From: Microbacterium suaedae
Lineage (GTDB): Bacteria; Actinomycetota; Actinomycetes; Actinomycetales; Microbacteriaceae
Assembly (NCBI RefSeq): GCF_003254645.1
Contig: NZ_PNFD01000001.1
Location: forward strand, 1,054,001 to 1,118,000
Direction: 5' to 3'
Length of the DNA stretch: 64,000 nucleotides
Shown in pieces: positions 19,404 through 27,476 of this stretch. Under the pieces are notes generated by a model that was given only the letters and a program-made list of their open reading frames with translations, was not told where the DNA came from and made no database searches. The stretch's first letter is position 1. The number at the start of each line of letters is the position of its first letter. A program made the position numbers and the translations under genes.

Positions 19404-19611
19404 CGACCGCGCCCGCGAACACCCCACACAACCGTTCCCGCAGCCCCGCGTCGTGCACATGCACGTACGTCCCGATCATCCCGCGCGTCACCAGCACCAG
19501 GGAGAAGATCGCAACGAGCGCGGACAGCTCTGCCCCGGCGGTGGAGACGCAGACGTCCGGGACGTTCGCCTTGTCTCTCTTGTCGATGCAGCGGTCGCGT
19601 TCGACGCCCAC
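19404..19611 (-). pseudogene. Duplicated C-terminal fragment of the DUF2075 ATPase gene
   Basis: The minus strand encodes 'AELSALVAIFSLVLVTRGMIGTYVHVHDAGLRERLCGVFAGA'. This matches the end of the intact gene at 20379-22115 ('AELYALIVNIYVVLMTRGMLGTYVYVHDAGLRERLRGVFGAGA'). About 68 codons align, starting at 'VERDRCIDK' against 'VDRERYFDK'. The DNA is also similar, for example across 19420-19490 and 20400-20470. There is no ATPase core. It is either the leftover of a second, lost copy or a partial duplication about 1 kb long. The remnant lies directly after the broken hepT. Confidence 0.8.
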
Positions 19612-19629
19612 CCTCGCATCCGAAGCGCG

Positions 19630-19988
19630 TCAGTCTTCGAATGCCGGCGCTTCCTCGAGCAGCGCCTTCAAGACCTCGGCCAGAGCAGGGATCCCGGAGC
19701 GCAGAAGCGACCAGATGATGTCCTGGTCGACGACGTCGTATCCGCGCGCAATGACGTTCCGTGTGCCGATGATCTCCCGGAGGTCGGGCACGCGCGGGCC
19801 GCCGTCTCCTCGTCGCCGCGGCACAGCCGGTTGAGAGCCTCGCCGATGATCTCGATCTGGCGCTCGACGGCTGCCTGGCGGATCCAATCCGACGCGTACT
19901 CGGCGCGCGACATGCCTCGCACCGCTTCCACTGCGCGCGAAGCGGCCTGCTGAGCATCCCAGAGGAGGGCCGGAGTCTCAGGCCGCAT
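19630..19988 (-). pseudogene. Frameshifted HepT-like (HEPN) toxin gene with altered active site
   Basis: Frame 1 from ATG 19988 gives 'MRPETPALLWDAQQAASRAV...QIEIIGEALNRLCRGDEETAAR'. Frame 2 then gives 'VPDLREIIGTRNVIARGYDVVDQDIIWSLLRSGIPALAEVLKALLEE'. The two join at a CGCGCG run (about 19791-19796), which looks like a 2-bp expansion. The HEPN RNase motif Rx4-6HxY is also changed: the expected histidine in RNxIxHGY is arginine (RNVIARGYD). Either defect should inactivate the toxin. The start overlaps the mntA stop by 11 bp, as in intact HepT/MntA operons. A sequencing error could explain the shift but not the residue change. Confidence 0.8.
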
Positions 19989-20283
19989 AAAGCTCGTACG
20001 TGTCGGAGAACACCGTTTTCGCGATGTAGGGATTGCGCACGTTGCGCGGCTGGACGAGATCCACCGGGTACCCGATGACCTCCTCGAGCGCGTCCTTGAG
20101 CGCGAAGTAGTCGCGGAACGTGCGCTCGACATCCTTGCGGAAGTCGACAAGCAGATCGACGTCGCTTCGTTCGGGGTCGAACCGCTCCGTCAGAGCCGAC
20201 CCGAAAACGCGCAGGCGCTCGACGCTGAATCGCTCGCATACGCGCGCGATCGCATCGAGGTCCAGTTCGAGATCAGGAGACAT
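19978..20283 (-). CDS. MntA-like nucleotidyltransferase antitoxin
   Basis: A 101-residue minimal nucleotidyltransferase. The motif 'VERLRVFGSALTERFDPERSDVDLLVDF' carries the GSx(n)DxD metal site; the spacing is one residue longer than the textbook GSx10DxD but common in this subfamily. The C-terminal 'RDYFALKDALEEVIGYPVDLVQPRNVRNPYI' is typical of MNT proteins paired with HepT. In such systems MntA silences the HEPN RNase by AMPylating it. ATG 20283 is chosen because homology starts right after it. Here the partner toxin is broken, so the antitoxin looks like a relic, although its own frame is intact. Confidence 0.85.
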   Translation of the reverse strand: MSPDLELDLDAIARVCERFSVERLRVFGSALTERFDPERSDVDLLVDFRKDVERTFRDYFALKDALEEVIGYPVDLVQPRNVRNPYIAKTVFSDTYELYAA

Positions 20284-20378
20284 GTCGCCATCTTCGCACC
20301 GCGCCATGCAGCGAACCGCTCCTCGCCTCATGCCCGAACCAACCTTGAGTATCTCGCCGCCACTTCGGGCACGTCGAT

Positions 20379-22115
20379 TCACTCCGTGTGGGCGCCCGCC
20401 CCGAACACCCCACGCAACCGCTCCCGCAACCCCGCATCGTGCACGTACACGTACGTCCCGAGCATCCCGCGTGTCATCAGCACCACGTAGATGTTCACGA
20501 TGAGGGCGTACAGCTCGGCCTCGCCGTTGACGACGCCGAGCTTCGGATTGTTCTCCTTGCCCTTCTTGTCGAAGTAGCGTTCGCGGTCGACGCGGATCCG
20601 CTCTTCGACCGGATCCCAGTACAGCTCGGGACCGATGATGACGCCCGCGTAGTTGAGGTCGTATCCCTGCACCGTGTGGATGGATCCGGCTTCACTGGCG
20701 GATCGCGGGGAGTTGATCCAGTCGGTCGTCTTCGAGTTCCAGCGCATCCGGAGACGTCCGATCTCGATGTCGTACGCGTCTGGATCATCGCGCGAGCGCC
20801 ACTCGTATCCGTACCCCGCGAGCACGCGCGAGAGACCGGCTTCGCGTTCGCGCTCATGGATCTCGTCGCGCATCTCGGCAGGCGAGTCGAAGAAGCGGAA
20901 GTCGTACTCGCCCAGGTCGACCGGATCCGGTGTGCCACCGGCGAGCACCTCGCGCACCCACCCGACATAGTCGGTTCCGGCCTTCACGCGCATCTGCGTC
21001 ATGAGGTGGTGCCAGCGACCCGACCCGTACGCCTCGTCGCGCAGCGCTCGTTGCGTCTCGAACGAGATATCAGCCGGGCGCACGCTCTGCCCGCTATCCA
21101 TGAGGAAGATCTGATGCGTGCTCTTCGCGCGGATCCAATCGAGTTGCGTATACCCGTCGTCATCGCGTCCGAAGAGCTTCTCGTTGATGAGGCGATAGTC
21201 ACGGTTGAGCACGCCCGACGACTGGTTCGCGCGGCGCGTGAGCCGATGCGACTCGTCGACGACGAGCAGGTCGAACTGATCGTCGCACTTCCCGACGTCG
21301 AATTGGCTCATCACCATATGCTTCGTGAGGCCCGGCGTGCGCTGGAAAACCGCCTGCACAGAGGTGCGCAACGACTGCTGCGGGATGACGAAGCCGATTC
21401 GCAGGCCCCGTGCCAGCGCCGGATATCCCCGCTGGAAGTAGTCGGAGAACACCGAGTCCCCCTCGTAGGCGTCTCTCTCGTCGGCCGCAGCGATATCGCT
21501 CAGCAGCTTGATGAGGTAGATCGCGACGATCGTCTTGCCCGTTCCGGCGGCGCCCTGGATCACGGACATGCTCGAGCGGTCAGCCGCCAGATCGCCGAAC
21601 AGTCCGTCGAGGATTCCTTCGACGGCCGCCCGCTGCTCGACCGTCAGCGCCTTGAACGGCGAAAGCTTGAAGAGGTCGCTGTTCTCGATCTCGTGCCGCG
21701 ACTTCGCGAACATTCCCTCGGCGCGGAGCGCATCGAAGATCTCGTCAAAGCTCTGCTGATACCGGTGGCGATCGAAGTAGTCGGCGTCAGTGACGCCATC
21801 ATTGCGATTCCTGACCTGCCGCTGCCCGTCACCGCTGAAGTATCGGATCAGCTGCGACTCGAGATCGAGGCAGGCCGACTTGTTGAACTCGTCGCCGAGC
21901 ACAATGCGCATCTGCTTCATGTCGCGATTGCGCGAGGACGAATCCCTGTGCTGACGCAGGCGCTTCGCGGCGTTGAGCGTCTCTCCGATGTAGATGGATC
22001 GTGCGTCGTTCAGCAGGTAGACGACCGGCCAGTTGCTGTGCCGATCTCGGGATCCGGCAAGACGCGCGACTTCGGCATCGGTGAACCGATGCCGCTCGAT
22101 ACTAAAGCTCGTCAT
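20379..22115 (-). CDS. GIY-YIG / DUF2075 fusion ATPase, candidate defence or DNA-processing protein
   Basis: A 578-residue protein. Residues 28-95 form a GIY-YIG nuclease-like module ('VVYLLNDARSIYIGETLNAAKRLRQH', with Glu86 in 'LDLESQLI' as the likely metal ligand). Residues about 155-560 are a DUF2075 (COG3410) P-loop ATPase with Walker A GAAGTGKT (188-195), Walker B LLVVDESHR (283-291), and 'GSIHTVQGYDLNYAGVIIG' and 'VLMTRGMLGTYVYV' as helicase-like late motifs. It is translationally coupled to the MazG gene by a 14-bp overlap. This pairing recurs in bacteria and has been suspected of anti-phage function, but I know of no proven activity. A truncated copy of its 3' end lies at 19404-19611. 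Confidence 0.85.
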   Translation of the reverse strand: MTSFSIERHRFTDAEVARLAGSRDRHSNWPVVYLLNDARSIYIGETLNAAKRLRQHRDSSSRNRDMKQMRIVLGDEFNKSACLDLESQLIRYFSGDGQRQVRNRNDGVTDADYFDRHRYQQSFDEIFDALRAEGMFAKSRHEIENSDLFKLSPFKALTVEQRAAVEGILDGLFGDLAADRSSMSVIQGAAGTGKTIVAIYLIKLLSDIAAADERDAYEGDSVFSDYFQRGYPALARGLRIGFVIPQQSLRTSVQAVFQRTPGLTKHMVMSQFDVGKCDDQFDLLVVDESHRLTRRANQSSGVLNRDYRLINEKLFGRDDDGYTQLDWIRAKSTHQIFLMDSGQSVRPADISFETQRALRDEAYGSGRWHHLMTQMRVKAGTDYVGWVREVLAGGTPDPVDLGEYDFRFFDSPAEMRDEIHEREREAGLSRVLAGYGYEWRSRDDPDAYDIEIGRLRMRWNSKTTDWINSPRSASEAGSIHTVQGYDLNYAGVIIGPELYWDPVEERIRVDRERYFDKKGKENNPKLGVVNGEAELYALIVNIYVVLMTRGMLGTYVYVHDAGLRERLRGVFGAGAHTE

Positions 22116-22422
22116 ATTTCGCGCTCCGCCCGCGAGCCTTGTCGACAGGGTACTTCTCGATCGTCTTCGCGAGCTTGGCACGGACGATCTCGATCGGATC
22201 CACGCCAAGCCGATCGGCAAGGAGAAGGCAGTAGGTCAGGACGTCGGCGAGCTCGTCGCGGACACCATCATCGTCGGCCGGCTCGCCCCACTGGAACTCC
22301 TCAAGCAGCTCGCCCGCCTCGATCGACACCGACTTCGCGAGGTTCTCGGGAGTGTGGAACTGGGCCCAGTCGCGCTCGGCGACGAAGGCGCGGAGGTCTT
22401 GTTGGAGGAGGTCGAAGGACAC
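22102..22422 (-). CDS. MazG-like nucleotide pyrophosphohydrolase
   Basis: A 106-residue all-helical NTP pyrophosphatase (MazG/dUTPase superfamily, single domain like RS21-C6). The metal-binding motifs are 'EAGELLEEFQW' (ExxE(E) at about 36-42) and 'DELADVLTYCLLLADRLG' (ExxD near 56-60). It would hydrolyse (d)NTPs to NMPs. The start is GTG 22422; the ATG 2 bp upstream is out of frame. The 3' end overlaps the start of the GIY-YIG/DUF2075 gene by 14 bp, so the two are made together. The pair might couple nucleotide removal with DNA handling during infection, which is a hypothesis from association only. Confidence 0.9.
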   Translation of the reverse strand: MSFDLLQQDLRAFVAERDWAQFHTPENLAKSVSIEAGELLEEFQWGEPADDDGVRDELADVLTYCLLLADRLGVDPIEIVRAKLAKTIEKYPVDKARGRSAKYDEL

Positions 22423-22666
22423 ATCGGCCAGGGTATCGGTGGAGGCGGACGCTCGTGCCAGACCGATGAGGCACGGGGTCCGCGGGAGTGCGCAAGCGAG
22501 TGAGATGTCTGCTCGACACCAACGTCCTCGTCGATGGCAATCCCTCGGTGCCTTCCGACGCCGAGCGCGGGAGGCGTCTGCAGCAACTCACCGGGAGGCC
22601 CGCCCCTGCACATACGATGCCACCGAAGAACTCCCCTCGTTGGCTGAATATCGCTAGTGTTCCGTC

Positions 22667-24022
22667 ATGGTCACCGCAGACAAAGCCGCCGAGGCCTGGG
22701 AATCTGCCCGCCTCATCCCAACGACCGGAATCTCCGGAGCACAAGAGCAGGAGAGGCGAGCGACATCGGCACTATTGGCAGTCATCGCGGCCGTCGACGA
22801 ATTCGGGCGCACGCTCACTCGCATGGCGGGCGCACCGGCTGGCACCATCGAGTGCTTCACGGAAGTGCCATTCGAGCTGACAAAGAAGAAGATTGTGCGA
22901 CCCGACGGCCTGATCCGCGTCACGCGGGGCAAGCGAACCTGGACCGCACTTCTCGAGGTGAAGACGGGAAAGAACTCCCTCGCCGCCGAACAGTTGAACT
23001 GCTACCTCGACATCGCGCGAGAGAACGGCTTCGATGCGCTCATCACAATCTCCAACGAGATCAGCCCCAACGCTGACAAGCATCCGACCGACGGCATCGA
23101 CGGACGCAAGCTGAAGAAGCTCGCGCTCCACCACTGGTCCTGGTCGCGGCTCCTCACGGTCGCGGTCATGGAGAAAGAGCACAAGGGGATCCGCGACCCC
23201 GACCAGGCATGGATCCTCGGCGAGCTCATCCGCTACCTGGAGCATCCGAAATCCGGTGCTCTCGCATTCGAGGACATGGGGGACGACTGGACGACAGTTC
23301 GCGACGCCGTGCGCGCGAGCACGCTGCGGGCCTCAGACCGCGACGCCGTGGGCTCGGTCACAGCGAACTTCGATGCCCTGATGCGGTTCACGGCACTCCG
23401 CGCGGGGCGACAGCTCGGCGTCAACGTCAAGCACCAGCTCGCCCGCAAGGAGCAGCAGGATCCTGCATACCGCCAGCAGGTCCTCTCCCGCAGTCTCGTC
23501 GACGATGGCACGCTGGCGGGCGTGATCCGCATCCCCGACACGGTCGGAGACATCACCCTGTCCGCCGATCTGCGAGCGCGCACGATCACGTGCCATGTGG
23601 ACATCGCAGCCCCCAAGACGGGCCGAAACCGCACTCGGATCAACTGGCTCGCCCGCCAACTCAAGAACGCGCAGCCCGACACCCGCATCGAGGCGTACGT
23701 GGCACACCAACGGGGCCAGGGCGCCGCGAACCTCCTCAGCGAGATCCGCGAGGAGCCCGATGTCCTCATCCTCGACCGCAGCCGTGAGATCGTCCGTTTC
23801 CGCGTCGCGGCGATGTCGAAGATGGGCATGAAGCGGGGAACCGGGACCGGAACCTTCATCGACACATCTCTCGCGGCCTTCGACGCCTTCTACGCCGACG
23901 TGGTCCAGCACCTCTCCGAGTGGGTGGCGCCACCACCCAAGGCCCCGGCCGCCGCGGACGACGAAGAGCCGGTCGTCGACACCCTGGTGAGTTCCGCGTC
24001 AGCTTCCGCGCAGATCGAGTAG
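22667..24022 (+). CDS. PD-(D/E)XK nuclease-like protein of unknown role
   Basis: A 451-residue soluble protein. Near the N-terminus, 'KIVRPDGLIRVTRGKRTWTALLEVKTGKNSLAAEQLNCYLDIARENGFDALITISNE' fits a PD-(D/E)XK core: Asp80, then Glu97-x-Lys99 on the next strand, and a following helix with Gln109. The middle and C-terminal parts ('LSADLRARTITCHVDIAAPKTGRNRTRINWLARQL', 'FIDTSLAAFDAFYADVVQHL') match no family I can name. The last 30 residues are acidic and low-complexity. It is divergent from the MazG/DUF2075 pair with 244 bp between. I infer a nucleic-acid nuclease or restriction-like factor; the motif is good but distant folds can mimic it. Confidence 0.7.
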   Translation: MVTADKAAEAWESARLIPTTGISGAQEQERRATSALLAVIAAVDEFGRTLTRMAGAPAGTIECFTEVPFELTKKKIVRPDGLIRVTRGKRTWTALLEVKTGKNSLAAEQLNCYLDIARENGFDALITISNEISPNADKHPTDGIDGRKLKKLALHHWSWSRLLTVAVMEKEHKGIRDPDQAWILGELIRYLEHPKSGALAFEDMGDDWTTVRDAVRASTLRASDRDAVGSVTANFDALMRFTALRAGRQLGVNVKHQLARKEQQDPAYRQQVLSRSLVDDGTLAGVIRIPDTVGDITLSADLRARTITCHVDIAAPKTGRNRTRINWLARQLKNAQPDTRIEAYVAHQRGQGAANLLSEIREEPDVLILDRSREIVRFRVAAMSKMGMKRGTGTGTFIDTSLAAFDAFYADVVQHLSEWVAPPPKAPAAADDEEPVVDTLVSSASASAQIE

Positions 24023-24124
24023 CCTCCCCCGTCCGATCCGAAGGAGATACGCCGCTTCGCCGGATCGAGTCCACCCGCCAGATCCGCAGTTCGGGCGCAT
24101 ATCCGTCGAACCGACTCGACGGTC

Positions 24125-24748
24125 CTACCCCACCCGCCGCACCGCGTGCTTCCGGTACGTCTTCACGGCCGACCGCACATACGGATCCGCGTCCCCGCCC
24201 AGCATCTCCGCGATGCGCAGCCCCTGTGCCACGTCGGCGTCGTCGCCCTTCTTGATGAACCACAGCGGCGCCGTGATCGCGGATCGGCGGCGCAGCGGAT
24301 CCGCGGATCCGGCGAGCTCGGCGAGGATCCCGAGCTCGCCGCGCGACGTGTCCCAGCCTCCATACGCACCGATCAGCAGCGGCCAGCCGAGCACGCGGGG
24401 CGCCGCGCGGTCGACCATGTCCCACGTCGTGATCGCGTCGTGGCGATCGAGGTAGAGCTGCGCAAGCTCGGCACGCTGCTCGTCGGCGAGCCGCCGGCGC
24501 GCGAGGAAGTCGAGGATGCAGAACGCGGCGAGGCGCGGCTCGTACGCACCCTCGTCGAGCAGGGCGAGGATCTCCGCCCGCGGCAGATCCGTCGCCTGCT
24601 TAGCGATGTCGAACAGTGTGCCCATGCGCACGCCGATCACCGGCTCGCCCTCCCGCACGCGCTGGCGGATCTTCGCCGTCTGCGCCGGATCCGCCTCCGC
24701 GCGCAGGGCGCCGATGACGTCGGCGGCGGTCGTGGGTTCGGCATCCAT
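24125..24748 (-). CDS. AlkD-like DNA alkylation repair protein
   Basis: A 207-residue all-helical HEAT-repeat protein of the AlkD family, which excises alkylated bases without base flipping. Features seen: 'VRMGTLFDIAKQATDLPRAEILALLDEGAYEPRLAAFCILD', 'ITTWDMVDRAAPRVLGWPL' and 'RRRSAITAPLWFIKKGD', which match the known order of conserved tryptophan, aspartate and arginine positions (W-D-V/M-D, RR). ATG 24748 gives the family length; the longer upstream frame lacks similarity. It lies within the accessory island but is a general repair gene. It is transcribed alone towards the PD-(D/E)XK gene. Confidence 0.85.
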   Translation of the reverse strand: MDAEPTTAADVIGALRAEADPAQTAKIRQRVREGEPVIGVRMGTLFDIAKQATDLPRAEILALLDEGAYEPRLAAFCILDFLARRRLADEQRAELAQLYLDRHDAITTWDMVDRAAPRVLGWPLLIGAYGGWDTSRGELGILAELAGSADPLRRRSAITAPLWFIKKGDDADVAQGLRIAEMLGGDADPYVRSAVKTYRKHAVRRVG

Positions 24749-25042
24749 GGAGTCCAGTGAAGCGCGCGGGGGTGGTCGATGGAACCTGGATCCTGGCATC
24801 ACACTCCCACTGCATGCGAAAACTGCATGCGTCTCAGACAGGGAACGAGACGAGATCGCGGCCGCATGAATGTCTGACCTCCCGGGCATCATCCTCATAT
24901 GGAAGCCCCGAGGCAGACCGATGCAGAGATCACGCTCACGCCGACGAGCACGTCACTCGTGACGCGCGATTCGCACGCGATTGAAGACACGGGCAAGCGC
25001 CTCGACGGGCCGATTGACAGCAAGGCATCACCACTCAGACGC
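24749..25042. other. Gap between alkD-like and vapB-like genes
   Basis: No gene is seen. The nonamer CTGCATGCG occurs twice in direct orientation (24810-24818 and 24823-24831), 13 bp apart, about 65 bp upstream of the AlkD-like start codon; it could be a regulatory site for that gene. The open frame from 24899 is only an upstream extension of the antitoxin frame. Confidence 0.4.
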
Positions 25043-25048
25043 TATGCT
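25043..25048 (+). promoter_or_regulatory. -10 box TATGCT of a leaderless vapBC-like promoter
   Basis: TATGCT ends 6 bp before the antitoxin ATG, placing the start of transcription at or next to the start codon. A TTGACA at 25014-25019 is 23 bp away, too far for a standard -35, so the -35 may be the weaker sequence near 25020-25025. Confidence 0.5.
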
Positions 25049-25054
25049 GTCACC

Positions 25055-25306
25055 ATGCGCACGACCGTCACGCTCGACCCCGACGTCGAGCGCGCCCTCC
25101 GCGAACGGATGGCGCGTGAGCACGTCAGCTTCAAACGTGCGCTCAACGATGCCGTTCGCGACTCGGCTCGAGATCGAGGCGACATGGGCACGCCGTTTCA
25201 CACACCCGTCTTCGACCTCGGACGCCCCGCTGCCGACCTGACGAAGGCGAACACCATCGCCGCGAACCTCGACGACGAGGACATCGCGAAGCACCTGCGC
25301 ACATGA
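25055..25306 (+). CDS. VapB-like antitoxin (ribbon-helix-helix)
   Basis: An 83-residue protein. The N-terminal 40 residues 'MRTTVTLDPDVERALRERMAREHVSFKRALNDAVRDS' form a typical RHH DNA-binding fold: one beta strand and two helices. The tail, 'PFHTPVFDLGRPAADLTKANTIAANLDDEDIAKHL', would wrap the toxin. ATG 25055 is chosen because the fold begins there and a -10 box lies just before it. The stop overlaps the toxin start by 4 bp (ATGA). It should neutralise the toxin and repress the operon. The pair appears complete, unlike the hepT/mntA pair 5 kb away. Confidence 0.85.
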   Translation: MRTTVTLDPDVERALRERMAREHVSFKRALNDAVRDSARDRGDMGTPFHTPVFDLGRPAADLTKANTIAANLDDEDIAKHLRT

Positions 25307-25728
25307 AGCTCGTCGACGCGAACGTCCTCCTGAACGCGATCAACTCCTCGGCTCCGCACCACGAGGAAGCCCACGCGTGGCTGGATCGCGCCCTTTCCGG
25401 ATCCGACGTCGTCGCCTTCGCCTGGCAGCCGCTTCTCGCCTTCATCCGCATCGCCTCCCACCCGACGCTGATGCCCACGCCGCTCACCGGCGTGCAGGCG
25501 ACCGACATCGTCGCGCAGTGGACGGCACACCCCGGCACGCAGATCCTCCACCCGACCGCCCGGCACGGCGACATCCTCCGGCGCCTGCTCGACGCCTCAC
25601 CGTCGGCGGGGAATCTGGTCAATGACGCGCATATCGCCGCGCTCGCGGTCGAGCACCGCGCGACCGTCGTCACCTACGACGCCGACTTCCAACGCTTCCC
25701 CGAAGTGAACTGGCAGCTGCCGAGCTGA
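25303..25728 (+). CDS. vapC: VapC-like PIN-domain toxin ribonuclease
   Basis: A 141-residue PIN domain protein. The acidic residues that bind Mg2+ are all present: Asp5 in 'LVDANVLL', Glu near 'HHEEAHAWL', Asp in 'NDAHIAALA' and Asp in 'TYDADFQRF'. It belongs to the subgroup with 'LLAFIRIASHP' in the middle, common in actinobacteria and cyanobacteria. Such toxins cut tRNA or rRNA when free. It is translationally coupled to the antitoxin by a 4-bp overlap. The RNA target is not predictable from sequence. Confidence 0.92.
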   Translation: MKLVDANVLLNAINSSAPHHEEAHAWLDRALSGSDVVAFAWQPLLAFIRIASHPTLMPTPLTGVQATDIVAQWTAHPGTQILHPTARHGDILRRLLDASPSAGNLVNDAHIAALAVEHRATVVTYDADFQRFPEVNWQLPS

Positions 25729-25894
25729 CCCTCGTCACACTCCGAAACGCGCAGGAATACGCCACCGCACCGGTGAGTTTCGCTTCTCCGTGCCGTCGCA
25801 CGGCGCCCTGACGGGCGCCCGGCGGTCGACGCCCACGCACGCGAGCAACCCGCGCGAACGACGCGCGCGGCCCCGCGCCACCCAACGGAGACTC

Positions 25895-27289
25895 ATGACC
25901 ACCACCGCACCCCGAACCGAGAAGAAGAAGCGCCCCTTCTACGCGTCGTTCGGCTTCCAGATCGTCGCGGCGCTCGTCGTCGGCATCGCCCTCGGCCTGC
26001 TCGCCCGCCAGCTCGGCGCGTCCGCCACGAACCCGACTCCGCTGTCCGAGACGCTCGCGACGATCGGATCCTCGTACGTCACCATCCTGCGCGCGGCCGT
26101 CGTGCCGCTCGTGTTCACGGCGATCGTCGCGAGCATCTCGAATCTGCGCCGCGTGCAGAACGCCGCCCGCCTCGCCGGCCAGACGCTGCTCTGGTTCGCG
26201 ATCACGGCGTTCATCGCCGTGTCGATCGGCATCGCCCTCGGCCTTATCATCCAGCCCGGATCCCGCGCGGGCACCGACCTCGAGACGGGCGAGCCGTCGA
26301 GCGTCGGCAGCTGGTGGAACTTCCTCATCGGCCTCGTGCCGCAGAACTTCCTCGGAATCGGCGTCAGCGGATCCGTCGACGAGACCGGCTCCTTCGACGG
26401 ATCCGTGAACTTCAACATCCTGCAGATCATCGTCGTCTCCGTCGTCGTCGGCCTCGCCGCCCTGCGCGCGGGCAAGAAGGCCGAGGCATTCCTCGACTTC
26501 ACCGAGTCGCTGCTGAAGGTGATTCAGCGCGTCGTGTGGTGGATCATCCGCATCGCCCCGATCGGCACGCTTGGCCTCATCGGCAACGCGGTCATCCAGT
26601 ACGGCTGGGAGCGCCTCACCTCGCTCGTCTGGTTCACCGTCGCGATCTACGTCGGGCTCGCGCTCGTGTTCTTCGTCGTCTACCCGCTGCTCGCGAAGGC
26701 GAACGGGCTTTCGGTCCGGCAGTACTTCACGGGCGTGTGGCCCGCGACGCAGTTCGGATTCGTCAGCCGCTCGTCCATCGGCACGCTGCCGCTCACGCAG
26801 CGCGTCGCCGAGCGCAACCTCGGCGTGCCCCGCGAGTACGCGTCGTTCGCCGTGCCCTTCGGATCCACGACGAAGATGGACGGCTGCGCCGCCATCTACC
26901 CCGCGATCGCCGCGATCTTCGTCGCCCAGTTCTTCGACGTGCAGCTGTCGCTCATCCAGTACGCGCTGATCGTGCTCGTCTCGGTCGTCGGATCCGCCGC
27001 AACGGCCGGCACGACGGGCGCGACCGTCATGCTCACCCTCACCCTGTCGACGGTCGGCCTGCCGCTCGAGGGCGTCGGCCTGCTGCTTGCGATCGACCCG
27101 ATCCTCGACATGGGCCGCACGGCGCTCAACGTCACGGGCCAGGCGTTCGTTCCGGCCATCGTCGCCAAGCGCGAGGGGATCCTCGACACCGACCTCTACA
27201 ACGCGCCTCGCGAGGGCCTGCCGTTCCAGGATGAGGACGAGGAGGCCACCGGCGCGGAGTCGGAGGCGGCCTCGACCGCGGCGCGGTAG
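25895..27289 (+). CDS. Dicarboxylate/amino acid:cation symporter (DAACS family)
   Basis: A 464-residue inner-membrane carrier of the GltP/DctA/TcyP fold. Eight or so helices are visible, starting with 'IVAALVVGIALGLLARQLG'. The hairpin and substrate regions are 'FVSRSSIGTLPLTQRVAERNLGVP' (serine-rich HP1), 'PFGSTTKMDGCAAIYPAIAAIFVAQ' (TM7 with the TKMDG variant of the NMDGT motif), 'GTTGATVMLTLTLSTVGLPLEGVGLLL' (HP2) and 'ILDMGRTALNVTGQ' (TM8). The DMGRTAxNVxG form differs from classic glutamate carriers and points to a C4-dicarboxylate or cystine-type substrate. ATG 25895 follows GGAG. The C-terminus is acidic. Confidence 0.9.
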   Translation: MTTTAPRTEKKKRPFYASFGFQIVAALVVGIALGLLARQLGASATNPTPLSETLATIGSSYVTILRAAVVPLVFTAIVASISNLRRVQNAARLAGQTLLWFAITAFIAVSIGIALGLIIQPGSRAGTDLETGEPSSVGSWWNFLIGLVPQNFLGIGVSGSVDETGSFDGSVNFNILQIIVVSVVVGLAALRAGKKAEAFLDFTESLLKVIQRVVWWIIRIAPIGTLGLIGNAVIQYGWERLTSLVWFTVAIYVGLALVFFVVYPLLAKANGLSVRQYFTGVWPATQFGFVSRSSIGTLPLTQRVAERNLGVPREYASFAVPFGSTTKMDGCAAIYPAIAAIFVAQFFDVQLSLIQYALIVLVSVVGSAATAGTTGATVMLTLTLSTVGLPLEGVGLLLAIDPILDMGRTALNVTGQAFVPAIVAKREGILDTDLYNAPREGLPFQDEDEEATGAESEAASTAAR

Positions 27290-27316
27290 GGCACACGTCG
27301 GCCTCGGGAGAGCGCG

Positions 27317-27413
27317 CAACACAACGCAGTCGATCTGCAGGTAGGTGCAGGGCGGCCCCGCGGGAATCCGCGGATCGCTCGTGCCGGCCGCGCAGATCGA
27401 CTGCGTTGTGTTG
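27317..27413. repeat. Family A intergenic hairpin, copy A3 (perfect 22-bp arms)
   Basis: Arm CAACACAACGCAGTCGATCT plus GC (27317-27338) pairs perfectly with 27392-27413; 53-nt loop. It is 27 bp after the symporter stop. It is the cleanest copy of the family, and its loop resembles that of the neighbouring copy A4. Confidence 0.9.
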
Positions 27414-27476
27414 GGGCCTCCCTACGGCTCGTGGCGCCCAGGTGCCGCGAGGTCGCGCCGGTCAGACATACCCGCG

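Noticed and set aside
24899..25054. Upstream extension of the antitoxin frame
   Set aside because: It adds 52 residues before the RHH fold, crosses the -10 box, and has no ribosome binding site.
27317..27413. Reading family A as a classical MITE or IS remnant
   Set aside because: Most loops are unrelated between copies, no target-site duplication is visible at the flanks I checked, and no transposase is present. The possibility is kept open only as one explanation of the arms.
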